Of a stretch of DNA of 20,167 nucleotides, positions 6,753 through 13,994 are shown piece after piece. Position numbers and translations under genes: made by a program. Location of the stretch: NCBI GenBank assembly GCA_045541255.1, contig JAZQIU010000024.1:1-20167 (forward strand), written 5' to 3'. The notes under the pieces were generated by a model. It was given only the letters and a program-made list of their open reading frames with translations, made no database searches and was not told the origin of the DNA. The stretch is from UMGS1124 sp045541255 (GTDB lineage Bacteria > Bacillota_I > Bacilli_A > RF39 > UBA660). Within the stretch, counting starts at the first letter, position 1; each line of letters begins with the position of its first letter.

Positions 6753-7335
6753 TTCTCTTAAAGCTTACTGATAAGCCATCTCCAATATCATAAAATTTAG
6801 TAATATATTCTTTATTATTTTTTAGATAATCAATATATTTTTCTATTTTATTAACTATTCCTCTTACATTTCTAGATTTTATTAAGTCTTTATTTTTTAC
6901 TAAGCCATGAAATTTTAAATTATCTGTTATAATTACTCCACCTGGATTTAAATAATTACAAAATTTATCAAAATATTTTATATATTGTCCTTTTGCAGCA
7001 TCTATAAATATAAGATCATATTTACATCCTGCTAAATTCACATCCATAGCATCATTATATACTAATTCAATTCTTTTATCTAATCCACTTTTATTTACAT
7101 TTTTTACAGCTTCTTTATATCTCTTTTCATCTTTTTCTATAGTAGTTATTTCACAGAAGCTATTTGCGTTAGCCATTAAAATTGCTGAATATCCAATTGC
7201 TGTTCCTATTTCTAATATACTACTTACTTTATTTAATTTTATATATTTCATTATGAATTTAATTGAATCTAACTCTATAATTGGAACATTATTTGTTGTT
7301 GCATATCGTTCCATTTCTAAAATTAATTCTTTCAT
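6727..7335 (-). CDS. trmR: tRNA 5-hydroxyuridine methyltransferase TrmR (O-methyltransferase)
   Basis: A 202-residue class I SAM-dependent methyltransferase. Motif I is L-E-I-G-T-A-I-G-Y-S (41-50). The metal-site motifs are F-I-D-A-A-K-G-Q-Y (110-118, Asp112) and I-I-T-D-N (135-139, Asp138 and Asn139), as in catechol-O-methyltransferase-like enzymes. The A-x-x-N-x-V-P-I-I-E opening and the G-D-G-L-S-V-S ending match Bacillus YrrM. TrmR methylates 5-hydroxyuridine-34 to 5-methoxyuridine in tRNA, using the product of TrhP1/TrhP2 encoded just downstream. It is about 15 residues shorter at the N-terminus than the Bacillus protein. The ribosome site AAGGTGG lies upstream; the 16-nt spacer after mltG indicates one operon. 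Confidence 0.93.
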   Translation of the reverse strand: MKELILEMERYATTNNVPIIELDSIKFIMKYIKLNKVSSILEIGTAIGYSAILMANANSFCEITTIEKDEKRYKEAVKNVNKSGLDKRIELVYNDAMDVNLAGCKYDLIFIDAAKGQYIKYFDKFCNYLNPGGVIITDNLKFHGLVKNKDLIKSRNVRGIVNKIEKYIDYLKNNKEYITKFYDIGDGLSVSFKRNEKRKDID

Positions 7336-7351
7336 TCATTACACCCACCTT

Positions 7352-8419
7352 CTAATATGTAAACCATAATCCTTCATTACGTAATCTATTTACCGTTGAT
7401 ACGTGTTCACTATATGTTTTACTAAAATATGTTGTTTTATATTTATCTGCCACCCAATATAAATAATCATTTTCTACTGGTTCTATAGCAGCTGATAAAC
7501 TTGCTAATCCGGCATTACATATTGGTCCTACCGGCAAACCTTTAACACATGTTCCTCTAGTATTATAACTATTACAATTATTTAATTCTTTATATGTTAG
7601 GTCTTTTGAAAAATCTTTTTGTTCAGCATAGTATGTTGTAACATCACTTTCTAAGGATTGGCCTTTATTAAGTCTATTATATATAGCACCAGCAATTTTA
7701 CCTCTATCGGCGCTATTTACTCCTTCTAATTCAACAATACTTGCTAAAGTAATAAATTCATGTATTTTATATTTTCCTACTTCTACATCGTCTTTATAAT
7801 CTTCAAGTTTTGATTGCATGTTATTTAAAAACTTTTCTATGATTTCTTCTAAAGTACTATTTTTTTTAAATTCATATGTATCTGGATATAAGTATCCTTC
7901 TAATGGATAATATATATTTTCGTTTAATATATCTTCTGTTAAAAACCAATATTTATCAATTAATGTATTTAAATACTCAACATTTTCTAATTTAGCTTTT
8001 ATTTCTTCTTCTTTAAAGTTAAAATTATCTGCTATTTGAGTTATATATGTTGTTAATCTTTTTCCTTCAACGAAGGTAATTGTTATTCCTTCATTTTCTA
8101 TATTATCTTGGTTACTTATTTTTTCTAATATTTCATTTGTACTTAAATCTTTACTTAATCTATATGTACCAGCATATAATTCTCTATTTTTTAATTTTAT
8201 TATTACTTTACTAAAAAATTCGCTTCTTATTAAATTTTTATTTTTTAATTCTGTTATAATTTTATTTTTGCCCCAACCTTTTTCAACTGTAAAGGTTACT
8301 AGATTTTCATTTTTGCTATCCACTGGTGATAAACTATAAAGAAAAATAATAACAAAACTTATAATTAGTATAAATAATAAAATAAATGGGATTAATATTA
8401 TTTTTTTTCTTTTATTCAT
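7352..8419 (-). CDS. mltG: Endolytic murein transglycosylase MltG
   Basis: A 355-residue membrane-anchored YceG/MltG-family protein that cuts nascent glycan strands during peptidoglycan synthesis. A basic start (K-R-K-K) precedes one transmembrane helix (about residues 7-29), then a LysM-like part (F-T-V-E-K-G-W-G ... I-I-x-E-L) and the catalytic domain. That domain has Y-Y-P-L-E-G-Y-L-Y-P-D-T-Y (170-182) and A-S-I-V-E (226-230), with Glu230 the expected catalytic residue, followed by I-A-G-A-I-Y-N-R-L and L-E-S-D-V-T-T-Y-Y. A GTG four codons upstream (8431) is part of the ribosome site GTGAGGGA; the ATG at 8417-8419 overlaps the yrzB stop by 8 nt (ATGAATAA). Gene order matches Bacillus yrzB-yrrL-yrrM. 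Confidence 0.95.
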   Translation of the reverse strand: MNKRKKIILIPFILLFILIISFVIIFLYSLSPVDSKNENLVTFTVEKGWGKNKIITELKNKNLIRSEFFSKVIIKLKNRELYAGTYRLSKDLSTNEILEKISNQDNIENEGITITFVEGKRLTTYITQIADNFNFKEEEIKAKLENVEYLNTLIDKYWFLTEDILNENIYYPLEGYLYPDTYEFKKNSTLEEIIEKFLNNMQSKLEDYKDDVEVGKYKIHEFITLASIVELEGVNSADRGKIAGAIYNRLNKGQSLESDVTTYYAEQKDFSKDLTYKELNNCNSYNTRGTCVKGLPVGPICNAGLASLSAAIEPVENDYLYWVADKYKTTYFSKTYSEHVSTVNRLRNEGLWFTY

Positions 8420-8687
8420 TGTTTCCCTCACGATTATTATTTATACTTGCAAAGATTTGTTCTATAGTAGCCCATTCTTCTTCTGTTTCTATTGTTCCTA
8501 ACTCTCCGTTTTCACTATCATCAAAAGTATTTGCATATACTTTTGTATTTCCTAATTCATCTTTAGTATTATCAGTATATACTATATAGCTTTTACTTGT
8601 ATCTTCACTATCGAATGTAAAAAGCACATCACATTCTATTTCATCACCATTTTCATTTTTTACTATAATTTTCCCTGTTTTATCCAT
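8412..8687 (-). CDS. yrzB: DUF1292-family protein YrzB
   Basis: A small acidic protein of 91 residues, typical of DUF1292. The recognisable stretch is G-D-E-I-E-C-D-V-L-F-T-F-D-S-E-D-T-S-K-S-Y-I-V-Y-T-D, then V-Y-A-N-T-F, then E-E-E-W-A-T-I-E. The function is unknown even in Bacillus. It is almost always found between ruvX and mltG, as here, which supports the call. The ribosome site GAAAGGA overlaps the ruvX stop, giving a tightly coupled operon. Its stop overlaps the mltG start. Confidence 0.92.
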   Translation of the reverse strand: MDKTGKIIVKNENGDEIECDVLFTFDSEDTSKSYIVYTDNTKDELGNTKVYANTFDDSENGELGTIETEEEWATIEQIFASINNNREGNNE

Positions 8688-8692
8688 TTATA

Positions 8693-9106
8693 TTATCCTT
8701 TCTTACTTTTTAAAAAAGTATCTAAAATTATGCTAGCAGCATAAGCGTCTATTATTTTTTTTCTTTTTTGTCTAGATGTATCATTACCAATAAGTATATT
8801 TTCTGCTTCTAATGTACTTAATCTTTCGTCTACTAAATGTATTGGTAAATTACATTTTGTTTCAAGTAGTGTTTTAAAATTTAAACTTCTTTCACTTGCA
8901 AAACCTAATGAATTATTCATATTTTTAGGTAATCCCAAAACCAATTCATCTACTTGTTCTTCTTTTATAATTACTAATAATTCATCAATTAATTTATTTA
9001 TATCTTCGTATCTTAATACTTTATATGGACTTGCGATAATTCCTAATTTATCACTTATTGCTAATCCTAAAGTTTTTGTACCTAAGTCTAGTGCTAAATA
9101 TTTCAT
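8693..9106 (-). CDS. ruvX: Putative pre-16S rRNA nuclease / Holliday junction resolvase YqgF (RuvX)
   Basis: A 137-residue RNase H-fold nuclease. It has the N-terminal A-L-D-L-G-T-K-T-L-G with Asp7, the L-G-L-P-K-N turn (57-62), L-V-D-E-R-L-S-T (91-98) and the last catalytic aspartate in I-I-D-A-Y-A-A-S (118-125). The family (YqgF/RuvX, Bacillus YrrK) is tied to 16S rRNA 5'-end maturation and to Holliday-junction resolution; which applies here cannot be told from sequence. Its ATG overlaps the ireB stop by 4 nt (ATGA), and it is followed directly by yrzB, the standard Bacillota order. Confidence 0.96.
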   Translation of the reverse strand: MKYLALDLGTKTLGLAISDKLGIIASPYKVLRYEDINKLIDELLVIIKEEQVDELVLGLPKNMNNSLGFASERSLNFKTLLETKCNLPIHLVDERLSTLEAENILIGNDTSRQKRKKIIDAYAASIILDTFLKSKKG

Positions 9107-9351
9107 ATATTATTTTTCATATAATCCTTTAATACTATTTCAAGAACTTTTTCTCTATCTAAACTAATCATTTTATTTCTAGCATTTTCAAAACTTGTTA
9201 TATATCCTGGATCTCCAGTAATTAAATAACCTATTATTTGACTAGTAGGATTATATCCTCTACTTTCTAAACTTCTATACACTTCAATTAGTGTTTTACT
9301 TACTAAAGCATTTTCTATATCACTTATTTTAAATAAACTTGTTTTATCCAT
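9103..9351 (-). CDS. ireB: IreB-family regulatory protein (DUF965, YrzL)
   Basis: An 82-residue protein with the strongly conserved DUF965 core: A-L-x-x-K-x-L-I-E-V-Y-x-S-L-E-x-R-G-Y-N-P-x-S-Q-I-I-G-Y-L-I-T-G-D-P-G-Y-I-T-S-x-x-x-A-R. In Enterococcus, IreB is a substrate of the PASTA kinase IreK and affects cell-wall stress and cephalosporin resistance; a Thr at position 4 is present near the known phosphosite region. It is the first gene of the ireB-ruvX-yrzB-mltG-trmR-trhP1-trhP2 operon. The usual upstream neighbour alaS is replaced by frr. The AGGAGTG ribosome site lies 7 nt from the ATG and a good sigma-A promoter lies just upstream. Confidence 0.96.
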   Translation of the reverse strand: MDKTSLFKISDIENALVSKTLIEVYRSLESRGYNPTSQIIGYLITGDPGYITSFENARNKMISLDREKVLEIVLKDYMKNNI

Positions 9352-9375
9352 AAAATTTCACTCCTAGACAATATT

Positions 9376-9404
9376 ATTTTATCATTAAAGGCGTGTTTAT
9401 TCAA
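9376..9404 (-). promoter_or_regulatory. Sigma-A promoter of the ireB-to-trhP2 operon
   Basis: On the minus strand TTGAAT (9399-9404), 17 nt and TAAAAT (9376-9381), about 25 nt before the ireB ATG. It begins about 10 nt after the T-run of the frr terminator. Confidence 0.65.
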
Positions 9405-9413
9405 TTCATAATT

Positions 9414-9437
9414 AAAAAAATGACTATTAAATAGCCA
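9414..9437 (-). terminator. Terminator of frr
   Basis: A 7-bp stem with one G-U pair (9421-9427 with 9431-9437, 3-nt loop) is followed by seven T residues on the minus strand. The frr stop codon (9427-9429) is inside the hairpin. Confidence 0.7.
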
Positions 9438-9966
9438 TTAATTCTTTTTCTTTTTCACTTAAGATTTCTTCAACCTTTTTATTGTATTTATTTATTAATT
9501 CTTGAACATCTGCTAGGTAAGCATCTGTTTCGTCTTTAGGCATTTCAGCATTTTTGATATCATTATTAGCATCTTGTCTAATATTTCTCAAAGCGATTTT
9601 TGCTTCTTCTGCAATTTGTTTTGCTTGTTTAACATAATTTCTTCTTGTTTCTTCAGTTAAATCAGGAACTGTTAAAATTATTGTTTCACCATTATTAGTT
9701 GGATTAATACCTAAATTTGCTTCATTTATTGCTTTTTCTATTGCTTTTAAATTTCCTCTATCAAAAGGTTTAATAAATAATTGTTTTGCATCATGTACAG
9801 AAATATTTGCTAAAGTATTAATTGGACTCATAACTCCATAACATTCAGCGCTTATTCCATTTAACATTGCTGGATTAGCTCTACCCGCTCTTATTGTTGT
9901 TAATCTTTTTTCATAATTTTCTATTGCTGTAATCATACTCAATTCAGCATTCTCTAATATATCCAT
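9427..9966 (-). CDS. frr: Ribosome recycling factor
   Basis: A 179-residue protein, close to the usual 185. RRF hallmarks are present: R-A-G-R-A-N-P-A-M-L-N-G near the N-terminus, the domain II stretch beginning Y-G-V-x-x-P-I-N-x-L-A-N-I-S-V, then L-T-E-E-T-R-R-x-Y-V-K and I-R-x-D-A-N-x-D-I-K. With EF-G it splits the post-termination ribosome. The ATG at 9964-9966 follows AGGAGAT. The usual upstream neighbour pyrH is absent; an unrecognised coiled-coil gene is there instead. A near-consensus promoter lies in the end of that upstream gene. Confidence 0.97.
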   Translation of the reverse strand: MDILENAELSMITAIENYEKRLTTIRAGRANPAMLNGISAECYGVMSPINTLANISVHDAKQLFIKPFDRGNLKAIEKAINEANLGINPTNNGETIILTVPDLTEETRRNYVKQAKQIAEEAKIALRNIRQDANNDIKNAEMPKDETDAYLADVQELINKYNKKVEEILSEKEKELMAI

Positions 9967-9989
9967 ATTATCTCCTCTTCTTCAAATTT

Positions 9990-10018
9990 ATTATAAAGAA
10001 ATTTCATTTATTTTACAA
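9990..10018 (-). promoter_or_regulatory. frr: Sigma-A promoter of frr
   Basis: On the minus strand TTGTAA (10013-10018), exactly 17 nt and a perfect TATAAT (9990-9995), 24 nt before the frr ATG. The -35 box lies inside the last codons of the upstream gene. Confidence 0.75.
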
Positions 10019-10757
10019 GGGCTAAAAGCGATAAAATAAATGTTATTAAAACTGTCGCTTGTAAAACAATAGTTGTTGTAATAAATGCTGCACTACTTAA
10101 TTTAGTTATATCTTCTGTTAATGCATGTCCTTTATTAGGATTATTTGTTAAAGCATATGTTTTAGCTGTTTGATATCCACTTTCTGCATAATCCATTGCA
10201 CTATCATCTATTTTATTTATTACTTCAAATTTTATTTTTGCAATTTTTTCTACAATTTCAATATATTTTTCATCAAGTACAAATATTCCTTCTCTATACT
10301 CCTTAAAAAAATCATCAAATAAAATTTGTGTACCTCTATAATTTTGTAGTTGTTCATTTTTTTCTCTATCTACACAAAATCTTAAAAATTTTAACAATAT
10401 ATTTATTTCTTTTTCATTTGCCATGTTTTGTTTTATTTTATTAAATATTCCATTCAAGTAAAATATTTGTGTTTCGTAAAAATTTGCCAAAATATTATTA
10501 TCTTCTTTTATTTCGTTATATTGTGTTAAAAAATTATTAGTATTTAATTCTAATTCATTTATTCTTGCTTCAGTAGTATTGATAATTTCTTCTATTTCCT
10601 CAGTTTTTAATTTTTGTTGATTTTTTAATGCATGTAAATATTTTTCTAATACTTGTGTATCATTATATGAATTTATAAATTCTATAATGTTTTCTTTATT
10701 AGTTATTTTTATTCTTGACGAATCCCTTTTTATTATAAGTTCTCTTGGCAAATTCAT
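10008..10757 (-). CDS. Unrecognised coiled-coil protein with a C-terminal membrane anchor
   Basis: A 249-residue protein I do not recognise. Residues 1-195 are charged and helical, with Glu/Lys/Asn-rich heptad-like stretches (about 38-95 and 165-195). One long hydrophobic helix (about 222-246) ends the protein, leaving only Val-Lys outside, so it should be anchored by its tail with the bulk in the cytoplasm. There is no signal peptide and no enzymatic motif. The ribosome site TAGGTGAT is 4-5 nt from the ATG, and a near-consensus promoter lies just upstream, so it is a genuine gene. It sits between priA and frr, where Bacillus has nothing comparable. The T-rich helix before the anchor contains an A-L-T-N-N-P-N-K-G-H-A-L-T-E-D motif that could help a profile search. 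Confidence 0.8.
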   Translation of the reverse strand: MNLPRELIIKRDSSRIKITNKENIIEFINSYNDTQVLEKYLHALKNQQKLKTEEIEEIINTTEARINELELNTNNFLTQYNEIKEDNNILANFYETQIFYLNGIFNKIKQNMANEKEINILLKFLRFCVDREKNEQLQNYRGTQILFDDFFKEYREGIFVLDEKYIEIVEKIAKIKFEVINKIDDSAMDYAESGYQTAKTYALTNNPNKGHALTEDITKLSSAAFITTTIVLQATVLITFILSLLALVK

Positions 10758-10776
10758 ATTATCACCTACTATAAAT

Positions 10777-10805
10777 AGTATAAAATATATTTAATATTTT
10801 ATCAA
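10777..10805 (-). promoter_or_regulatory. Sigma-A promoter of the coiled-coil gene
   Basis: On the minus strand TTGATA (10800-10805), 17 nt and TATACT (10777-10782), 20 nt before the ATG. It starts directly at the end of the priA terminator T-run. Confidence 0.72.
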
Positions 10806-10829
10806 GAAAAAAACTCTTTATAGAGTTTT
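10804..10829 (-). terminator. Terminator of priA
   Basis: An 8-bp perfect stem (10810-10817 with 10822-10829, 4-nt loop) runs into TTTCTT on the minus strand. Its first two bases are the last two of the priA TAA stop (10828-10830). Confidence 0.8.
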
Positions 10830-12996
10830 AAATACTTACTGGATTATTATCTATTTCTAAATAAATATCTTTTTCATTTAAATACATATTATCAATAAAT
10901 TTAAGTGTTTCAAATAATTTATCATCAAATTTATATTTTATTATTATTTGAAATCTATAGATATTATTTAATTTAAAAATATTTGCTGTACTAGGTCCTA
11001 ATATTATAGAATTAGAATCTATGTTATTTTTTAAATAATTTGCTATTTTGGTAGCATTTTTGCTAGCTAATTCATAATCTTTACTACATATTTTTAAACC
11101 TAAAATATAATAATATGGTGGATAATTAAGTTTTTTTCTTATAAGCATTTCGCTATTAAACAATCCTATATAATCATTATTTTTTATCAGTTCAAACAAT
11201 TTATTATCAGGATTGAATGTTTGAATTAATACTCTGCTTTTTATACCACTTCTTCCAGCTCTACCGCTAACTTGATTTAATAGAGAAAAAGTTTTTTCGT
11301 TACTTCTAAAATCTGGGATATTTAATGATTCATCAGCGTTAATTACTCCTACTAAACTAATATCAGGGAAATCTAATCCTTTTGAAATCATTTGCGTTCC
11401 CACTACTATATCTACTTCTTTATCATTTATCATTTTTATATATTTTTCATGACTGCCTTTTTTTGTAGTAGTATCTCTATCCATTCGTAATATTCTAGCA
11501 TTTGGAAAAAGATTATTTAATTCTATCTCTATTTTTTCTGTACCAGCTCCAAAACTTCTTATAGCATTTTCTTTACATGATGGACATATTTCTTTTAAAA
11601 ATATTGTATAACCACAATAATGGCATCTTAAATTATTTGAACTTTTATGATATGTAAGCGTTATTTCACAATGAGGACATTTATATGTATATCCACAACT
11701 TTGACAACTTACTATTGTTGAAAATCCTCTTCTATTTAATAAAAGCATAACTTGTTCTTTTTTTTCTAGAGTACTATTTATTGCACTCTTTAATTCATCA
11801 CTAAATAACATATTTCTTTTTTTCATTTCTTTAGACATATCAATTATACTTACTTCAGGTAATTCATAATTTCCTATTCTATTAGGTAAACTTAATAATT
11901 TATAAACTCCTTTTTTGGCTCTAGCAAATGATTCTAAACTTGGAGTTGCGCTTCCTAAAACAACTGGACAATCATTATATTTTCCTCTCCATTTACCAAT
12001 ATCAATCGCATTATATCTAGGAGCATTTTCTTGTTTATAGGTACTGCTATGTTCTTCATCGATTATTATAATTCCTATATTTTTTAGTGGTGCAAATATT
12101 GCACTTCTTGTTCCAACTACTACTGATACTTCACCAGCATTAATTTTAGTATATTCATCATATTTTTCTCCATCACTTAATCCACTATGAAGTATTGCAA
12201 CATTATTACCGAAAGAATCATATAATCTTTCTACCATTTGTGCAGTTAAACTAATTTCTGGAACCAACATTATAGCAGTTTTATTATTTTCTAAAACTTT
12301 TTTTATTAAATCTATATATATTATAGTTTTACCACTACCTGTGACCCCATGTAATAAATAAGTATCATTATCAAATAAATTAATATTATCTACTACCGTT
12401 TGTTGTTCATTAGTTAATTTATATTTTTTTATTCCTGACTCTATATTATTAATTCTATATTTTCTTATTTTATTTATCTTTATTAAATCAAGTTCTAAAA
12501 GTTTTTTATAAGATGTACTAACTTTTTGTTTGATTAATTTTTCTCCATTTAATAATTTTTCTAAAATTTCTATTTGACTTTTACATTTTTTATTCTCATT
12601 TATGTATTTTTCAATACATTCTGGAGTTTGTTTTAACTCTAGATATTCATCATATTTATTATAATTAGTATCTATCTTTTTTACTTTTAAACTTGACGGA
12701 AGCATTGTTTGGTATGATTTTATTAGAGTACATAGAGTTTCTTTTGATAAATATTTACCTAATTCTAATAGTTCTTCGTTAAGTGATATTTCGGGATTTA
12801 CAATATTTATTATCTCGTTAGGATTTTCAAAATCAGTTGTATTTTTTATATTAAGTACTATTCCAAATATTTCTTTATTAGCAAAAGTAATTTTAACTTT
12901 ATGCCCTTTTTTTACATATAAGTTAGAAGGAATTTTATATGTGAAAGTTTTATCAAGTACTTTAGTTCCATATTGAATTAAAACATCTGCATACAT
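10828..12996 (-). CDS. priA: Primosomal protein N' (replication restart helicase PriA)
   Basis: A 722-residue superfamily 2 helicase, somewhat shorter than the Bacillus protein (about 800). The N-terminal DNA-binding domain (1-105) opens Y-A-D-V-L-I. The helicase core has Walker A G-V-T-G-S-G-K-T (217-224), L-V-P-E-I-S-L, the D-E-E-H box (313-316), L-G-S-A-T-P-S and G-T-Q-M-I-S-K-G-L-D-F-P. The zinc module keeps all eight cysteines (431, 434, 440, 443, 458, 461, 471, 474). It ends with the A-D-E-S ... Q-V-S-G-R-A-G-R segment and the C-terminal domain. It reloads the replisome at stalled forks. The gene has its own consensus promoter and a GGAGG site. The Bacillus neighbours (coaBC, def, fmt) are not adjacent. 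Confidence 0.97.
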   Translation of the reverse strand: MYADVLIQYGTKVLDKTFTYKIPSNLYVKKGHKVKITFANKEIFGIVLNIKNTTDFENPNEIINIVNPEISLNEELLELGKYLSKETLCTLIKSYQTMLPSSLKVKKIDTNYNKYDEYLELKQTPECIEKYINENKKCKSQIEILEKLLNGEKLIKQKVSTSYKKLLELDLIKINKIRKYRINNIESGIKKYKLTNEQQTVVDNINLFDNDTYLLHGVTGSGKTIIYIDLIKKVLENNKTAIMLVPEISLTAQMVERLYDSFGNNVAILHSGLSDGEKYDEYTKINAGEVSVVVGTRSAIFAPLKNIGIIIIDEEHSSTYKQENAPRYNAIDIGKWRGKYNDCPVVLGSATPSLESFARAKKGVYKLLSLPNRIGNYELPEVSIIDMSKEMKKRNMLFSDELKSAINSTLEKKEQVMLLLNRRGFSTIVSCQSCGYTYKCPHCEITLTYHKSSNNLRCHYCGYTIFLKEICPSCKENAIRSFGAGTEKIEIELNNLFPNARILRMDRDTTTKKGSHEKYIKMINDKEVDIVVGTQMISKGLDFPDISLVGVINADESLNIPDFRSNEKTFSLLNQVSGRAGRSGIKSRVLIQTFNPDNKLFELIKNNDYIGLFNSEMLIRKKLNYPPYYYILGLKICSKDYELASKNATKIANYLKNNIDSNSIILGPSTANIFKLNNIYRFQIIIKYKFDDKLFETLKFIDNMYLNEKDIYLEIDNNPVSI

Positions 12997-13019
12997 ATAT
13001 ATACCTCCTATTTCTTTAT

Positions 13020-13048
13020 ATTATAATTTATATTTATTTTGATTTCAA
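13020..13048 (-). promoter_or_regulatory. priA: Sigma-A promoter of priA
   Basis: On the minus strand TTGAAA (13043-13048), 17 nt and a perfect TATAAT (13020-13025), 23 nt before the ATG, with GGAGG between. Confidence 0.82.
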
Positions 13049-13054
13049 TGCATA

Positions 13055-13101
13055 TAAAAAACTAGTAATTATATGTTATAATTTTATCATTACTAGTTTT
13101 T
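13055..13101 (-). terminator. Terminator of the 93-residue gene
   Basis: A perfect 13-bp inverted repeat (13057-13069 with 13089-13101) encloses a 19-nt AT loop and ends in a T-run on the minus strand. The TAG stop codon (13093-13095) lies in the stem. The loop is larger than usual. Confidence 0.7.
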
Positions 13102-13374
13102 ATAATATAATCCTTGAACTTCTTTTGATATTTCCTTTAAAATTTTTAATTTTTCTTCTTTTAATTCTTTTTTTCTATCTTTCCATTTTTTTGAACAATT
13201 TTTTAATATTTTGGGAGGTTTTTTAAGTGTATGGACTTCTAATTCTAAATCTAATGATTTATATTTAGAATAATAAAATTTGATAATATTTAATGTAATT
13301 TCATCAAGTGATTTTACTGATGAACTATATATATTCATAATTTCATTATATACTTTATCAGTTTCTTTTTTCAT
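13093..13374 (-). CDS. Small Lys-rich protein, unrecognised
   Basis: A 93-residue protein with no family I can name. It begins with an acidic/hydrophobic helical part (S-S-V-K-S-L-D-E-I-T-L-N-I-I-K-F-Y-Y) followed by a strongly basic stretch (K-K-P-P-K-I-L-K ... K-K-W-K-D-R-K-K-E-L-K-E-E-K). There is no signal peptide or membrane segment. A clear AAAGGAG site lies 6 nt before the ATG, and a hairpin terminator follows, so expression is plausible. The basic half suggests nucleic-acid or ribosome contact, which is only inference. It is divergent from the XRE-type regulator at 13556. Confidence 0.65.
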   Translation of the reverse strand: MKKETDKVYNEIMNIYSSSVKSLDEITLNIIKFYYSKYKSLDLELEVHTLKKPPKILKNCSKKWKDRKKELKEEKLKILKEISKEVQGLYYKN

Positions 13375-13454
13375 ATATTACTCCTTTTATTAAATACTCT
13401 TACATATTTTGTTCAAATATTATTGTAATATATAGGATTTTACATAGCATTTTG

Positions 13455-13463
13455 ATTATAGCA
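13455..13463 (-). promoter_or_regulatory. Extended -10 promoter element, probably for the 93-residue gene
   Basis: On the minus strand TGCTATAAT is a perfect extended -10 sequence, about 80 nt before the ATG at 13374. No good -35 box is visible 17 nt upstream, which extended -10 promoters tolerate. Confidence 0.45.
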
Positions 13464-13555
13464 GATAAAAGTTATTTCCTGCATAAAAAATGCGCGAATA
13501 CACGGCTTTTTTGTCTAAAAGTTTATGAAATAATTTTTATTAGAGGTGATTATTA

Positions 13556-13864
13556 ATGGCAATACAAAATTTTCAAGTTTTGCAAGAAAAAGTATCAAGT
13601 TTAGACAAAGATATGTTATATATAAGGATTTGTAAAAACATTAAAACTTATAGATTAGAAAAATATAAAGAATTTAAAAATAGTGAAAATCGCAATAGTA
13701 TTAATCCTTATTCTTCTGAGAATATTGCCGCATTACTAGATTATAATCATAATCATTACAAAAGATTTGAAAGTGAAAACGATAGTACAAAAAAAATACC
13801 ATTAGAAAAACTCATTAAACTATCTATAATTTTAGATAAAAATATAGACGATTTTATTAAATAA
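13556..13864 (+). CDS. XRE-type helix-turn-helix regulator, small
   Basis: A 102-residue protein. After a 20-residue N-terminal arm, residues 22-101 follow the XRE/Cro layout: R-I-C-K-N-I-K-T-Y-R helix 1, then the helix-turn-helix Y-S-S-E-N-I-A-A-L-L-D-Y-N-H-N-H-Y-K-R-F-E-S-E, then I-P-L-E-K-L-I-K-L-S-I-I-L-D-K-N-I-D-D-F, which is the usual closing helix pair. There is an Asn-rich insertion of about 12 residues between helix 1 and helix 2. The ribosome site AGAGGTGA precedes the ATG. It is one of very few plus-strand genes here and is divergent from the 93-residue gene, which it may control together with itself (inference). Its targets cannot be read from sequence. Confidence 0.72.
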   Translation: MAIQNFQVLQEKVSSLDKDMLYIRICKNIKTYRLEKYKEFKNSENRNSINPYSSENIAALLDYNHNHYKRFESENDSTKKIPLEKLIKLSIILDKNIDDFIK

Positions 13865-13894
13865 AAAAACTAGCATCTTTGCTAGTTATTTTTT
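13863..13894. terminator. Bidirectional terminator between the XRE gene and tRNA-Arg
   Basis: An 8-bp stem (13868-13875 with 13880-13887, TCTT loop) has an A-run on its left and a T-run (13889-13894) on its right. It can therefore end the plus-strand XRE gene and the minus-strand tRNA-Arg transcript. Confidence 0.85.
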
Positions 13895-13897
13895 AAG

Positions 13898-13974
13898 TGG
13901 TGTCTCCGAGGTGACTCGAACACCTGACCGATCGCTTAGAAGGCGATTGCTCTATCCAACTGAGCTACGGAGAC
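13898..13974 (-). tRNA. tRNA-Arg (anticodon TCT)
   Basis: The reverse complement folds as a full cloverleaf: 7-bp acceptor (GTCTCCG/CGGAGAC), D stem GCTC/GAGC, anticodon stem ATCGC/GCGAT with loop CTTCTAA (anticodon TCT, reads AGA), a 5-nt variable loop, T stem AGGTG/CACCT with TTCGAGT loop, discriminator A, and an encoded CCA (13898-13900). AGA is the expected main Arg codon in a genome this AT-rich. It has its own consensus promoter and terminator. Confidence 0.98.
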
Positions 13975-13994
13975 ATAACTCGTTCACAAGAAAG

